From Rostratula benghalensis (taxonomy: Eukaryota; Chordata; Aves; Charadriiformes; Rostratulidae), in contig VXAI01000089.1 of NCBI GenBank assembly GCA_013399305.1, forward strand, positions 1,970,550 to 2,034,549: a stretch of 64,000 nucleotides of DNA, written 5' to 3'. The position numbers were made by a program, and so were the translations under genes. Position 1 is the stretch's first letter. Each line of letters opens with the position of its first letter. Under the pieces are notes generated by a model. It did no database searches and had not been told where the DNA came from. It saw only the letters and a program-made list of their open reading frames with translations. Positions 62,451-64,000 of the stretch are shown here, in pieces.

Positions 62451-63982
62451 ATTTATACAAATATCTTCTCTCCAAAATGGCATCCTCTTTGTTACTATAA
62501 AGGCAGTGCAGATTGCTGGCGACTGACAGTTATTATCTTCCTGGGGCTGCTGGGTGGCAAAAGCATCAATTCAGCTGACGTGAGACTGAGGGGAATATTC
62601 AACCTGCAGAGGCCAGGGACCCAGCATTCCTAAAGAGACATCTTGTATACCTCATATATTACCACTACATTTGGAGCCCGCATTTGTGGCTGTGGCAAGC
62701 CATTTCTTTGTTCTGTATCCAGGTCTTGTTACTGCTGTCACACTAGCGACTTGCATGATCACCCAAGACAGCACAAATAGACAATTTTATAGTTAATAGT
62801 TAATAGCAATATAACTTAATACATCCTCAGGAGATTATTACAGAACTGTTATGCTTGAAATTAGGCACAATATTCTGAAAACCTTCCCTTCCTTCTACCT
62901 TGCAACATGCATAAAGGTCGCTCTGTCAGGCTCTTGCTCTGCAGCATACACGTGTCTTGGAGTCCTACCAAATTTCCATGTTTGCTGTAGCTATAGTCTG
63001 AAGGTTCATTCAACGACTGGAGTATATTTTGTTGGCAACTTGGATGGGAGTCACTCCCCTGGCTCAGAGAGACTTTGTCTGATTTGGATGTTATCACCAG
63101 AGATTTTATGATCATTTTTTACATCAGGGACAACAGCAGAGTGTGAGACATCTTTGTCCAGTTCTGGCAGAGGGATGGGGGGAAACGAGGAGTGTTCACT
63201 GATAGAGCTGCTGTGGATGCTGTGTTAGTGATGACAGTACATGGAATGGCATATCTGCATGCAGACTTTACAGCCAAGGGCACATTAATAGCTCCACTGC
63301 TGAGAGCAACAGCTCCAATTTGATAGGTACGCCCTTGATTAACAATAGTATTTCATGCTGCAAAACAAGCATTGCAACATAAACCAACCAGCACAGATAC
63401 CTCTGTAACCTATGTGGAGTAATTTGTAATCTGCAGAGGAGATTATACTGTGTCTGTGACATATTTTCTTCTGAGCTGTATGCATCTAGATGTACAGTGT
63501 TCCCAGCTGTGTTTGCCCCACCTCATCTATTTCTCTCCCCAGTGATTCAGACCTTCAGATCTCTTGCCTTCTTATTGCAGTAGAACGATGCACCTGGTTC
63601 TTAAGGACATTTGTCTGCTTGGTTTCCATGCAGGCAAACCACAAAATCCATTTTAGTTCTCTCCTTTAATGCTAGCTTGGACTGACATTTTTGTTTTTCT
63701 GAAAAGCAGTTTTTAAAAAGTAAATAAATCAAGTTATAGGAAACAATGTCTCTTACACTTGTCAGATTGACACATCGTACTCCACATTGTGACGTGTCCT
63801 ACCCAGTTCCATCAGTCCACTTTACACCATCATTGTCATGTAATGGGATGTGACTGATAAGAATGGATAAGAGGTTGGGAAATTTCCAAAATCAAGATTA
63901 TTTTTTTTCCCACTAACACAAAAAGCCCCAAAAGAAACAACCCTCCTAACTAAACAAAAGGAGAAAAACTTATAAAATACAG
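62451..63982. other. Noncoding sequence to the final array
   Basis: A plus frame at 62433-62633 contains a hydrophobic LTVIIFLGLLGG stretch and a GTGAGA donor-like sequence at 62580. No nearby initiator makes a signal-peptide exon convincing. Paired opposite frames at 62851-63115 are unrecognised. No repeat is identified. Confidence 0.45.
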
Positions 63983-64000
63983 AGAGGAGAGGAGAGGAGA
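63983..64000 (+). repeat. (GGAGA)n array cut by window end
   Basis: The last 18 bases are perfect GAGGA/GGAGA units and the array continues beyond the window. It has the same unit and strand as the array at 50175, opposite to that at 23490. Confidence 0.9.

Noticed and set aside
1..64000. Endogenous retrovirus or LTR pair
   Set aside because: I saw no matched long terminal repeats, primer-binding site with polypurine tract, or gag/pol/env-like frame.

Overview
The window reads as vertebrate, most likely avian, nuclear DNA. It is AT-rich, has no operon-like gene packing, and its open frames are short and scattered on both strands as expected by chance. The best lineage marker is a CR1 LINE at about 3620-4699. 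It carries recognisable reverse-transcriptase text (GIPQASV, FAEDTKMGG) and ends in the CR1-type tail (TCCCTTCCAACACCTACC, then ATTCTATAATTCTG). CR1 of this kind dominates bird genomes, although crocodilians and turtles also carry CR1. I find no complete protein-coding gene, no RNA gene that looks functional, no CRISPR array and no bacterial or phage system. The window is probably intergenic or lies inside a very large intron.

Layout. 1-2.5 kb is unique AT-rich sequence. 2.55-2.65 kb holds a probable MIR-type SINE relic ending in a short (GTT)n. 3.6-4.7 kb is the truncated, mutated CR1, with a G-rich tract inside it. 5-13 kb is mostly unique sequence with a tiny telomere-like motif at 5.3 kb. 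13119-14068 is an assembly gap that abuts a (GGAA)n array. About 14.75-14.99 kb on the minus strand is a relic of a LINE endonuclease domain. 23.48-23.65 kb is a perfect (CTCCT)n pentamer array. 26.95-27.09 kb holds a decayed tRNA-like segment joined to an old sauropsid-type repeat end. 36.94-37.07 kb is an old CR1 3' end. 47.28-47.95 kb on the minus strand is an old LINE reverse-transcriptase relic with a mutated YADD box. 50.17-50.38 kb is the same pentamer on the other strand, running into a second gap. 59.18-59.32 kb is a MIR-like relic on the minus strand. At 63983 the window runs out inside a third array of the same pentamer.

Several stretches (about 48.5-48.85, 53.0-53.13 and 61.96-62.45 kb, and more weakly 16.6, 28.2 and 53.6-54.1 kb) have the look of conserved noncoding elements: retained CpGs, palindromic bZIP sites and homeodomain/POU motifs. 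At 48608-48806 there is also a candidate exon with plausible splice sites. These calls are inference and need cross-species alignment.

No genes here can be shown to work together. The content is retrotransposon debris of several ages, pentanucleotide and tetranucleotide satellites that coincide with or adjoin assembly gaps, and possible regulatory islands. I did not find a convincing undescribed biological system.
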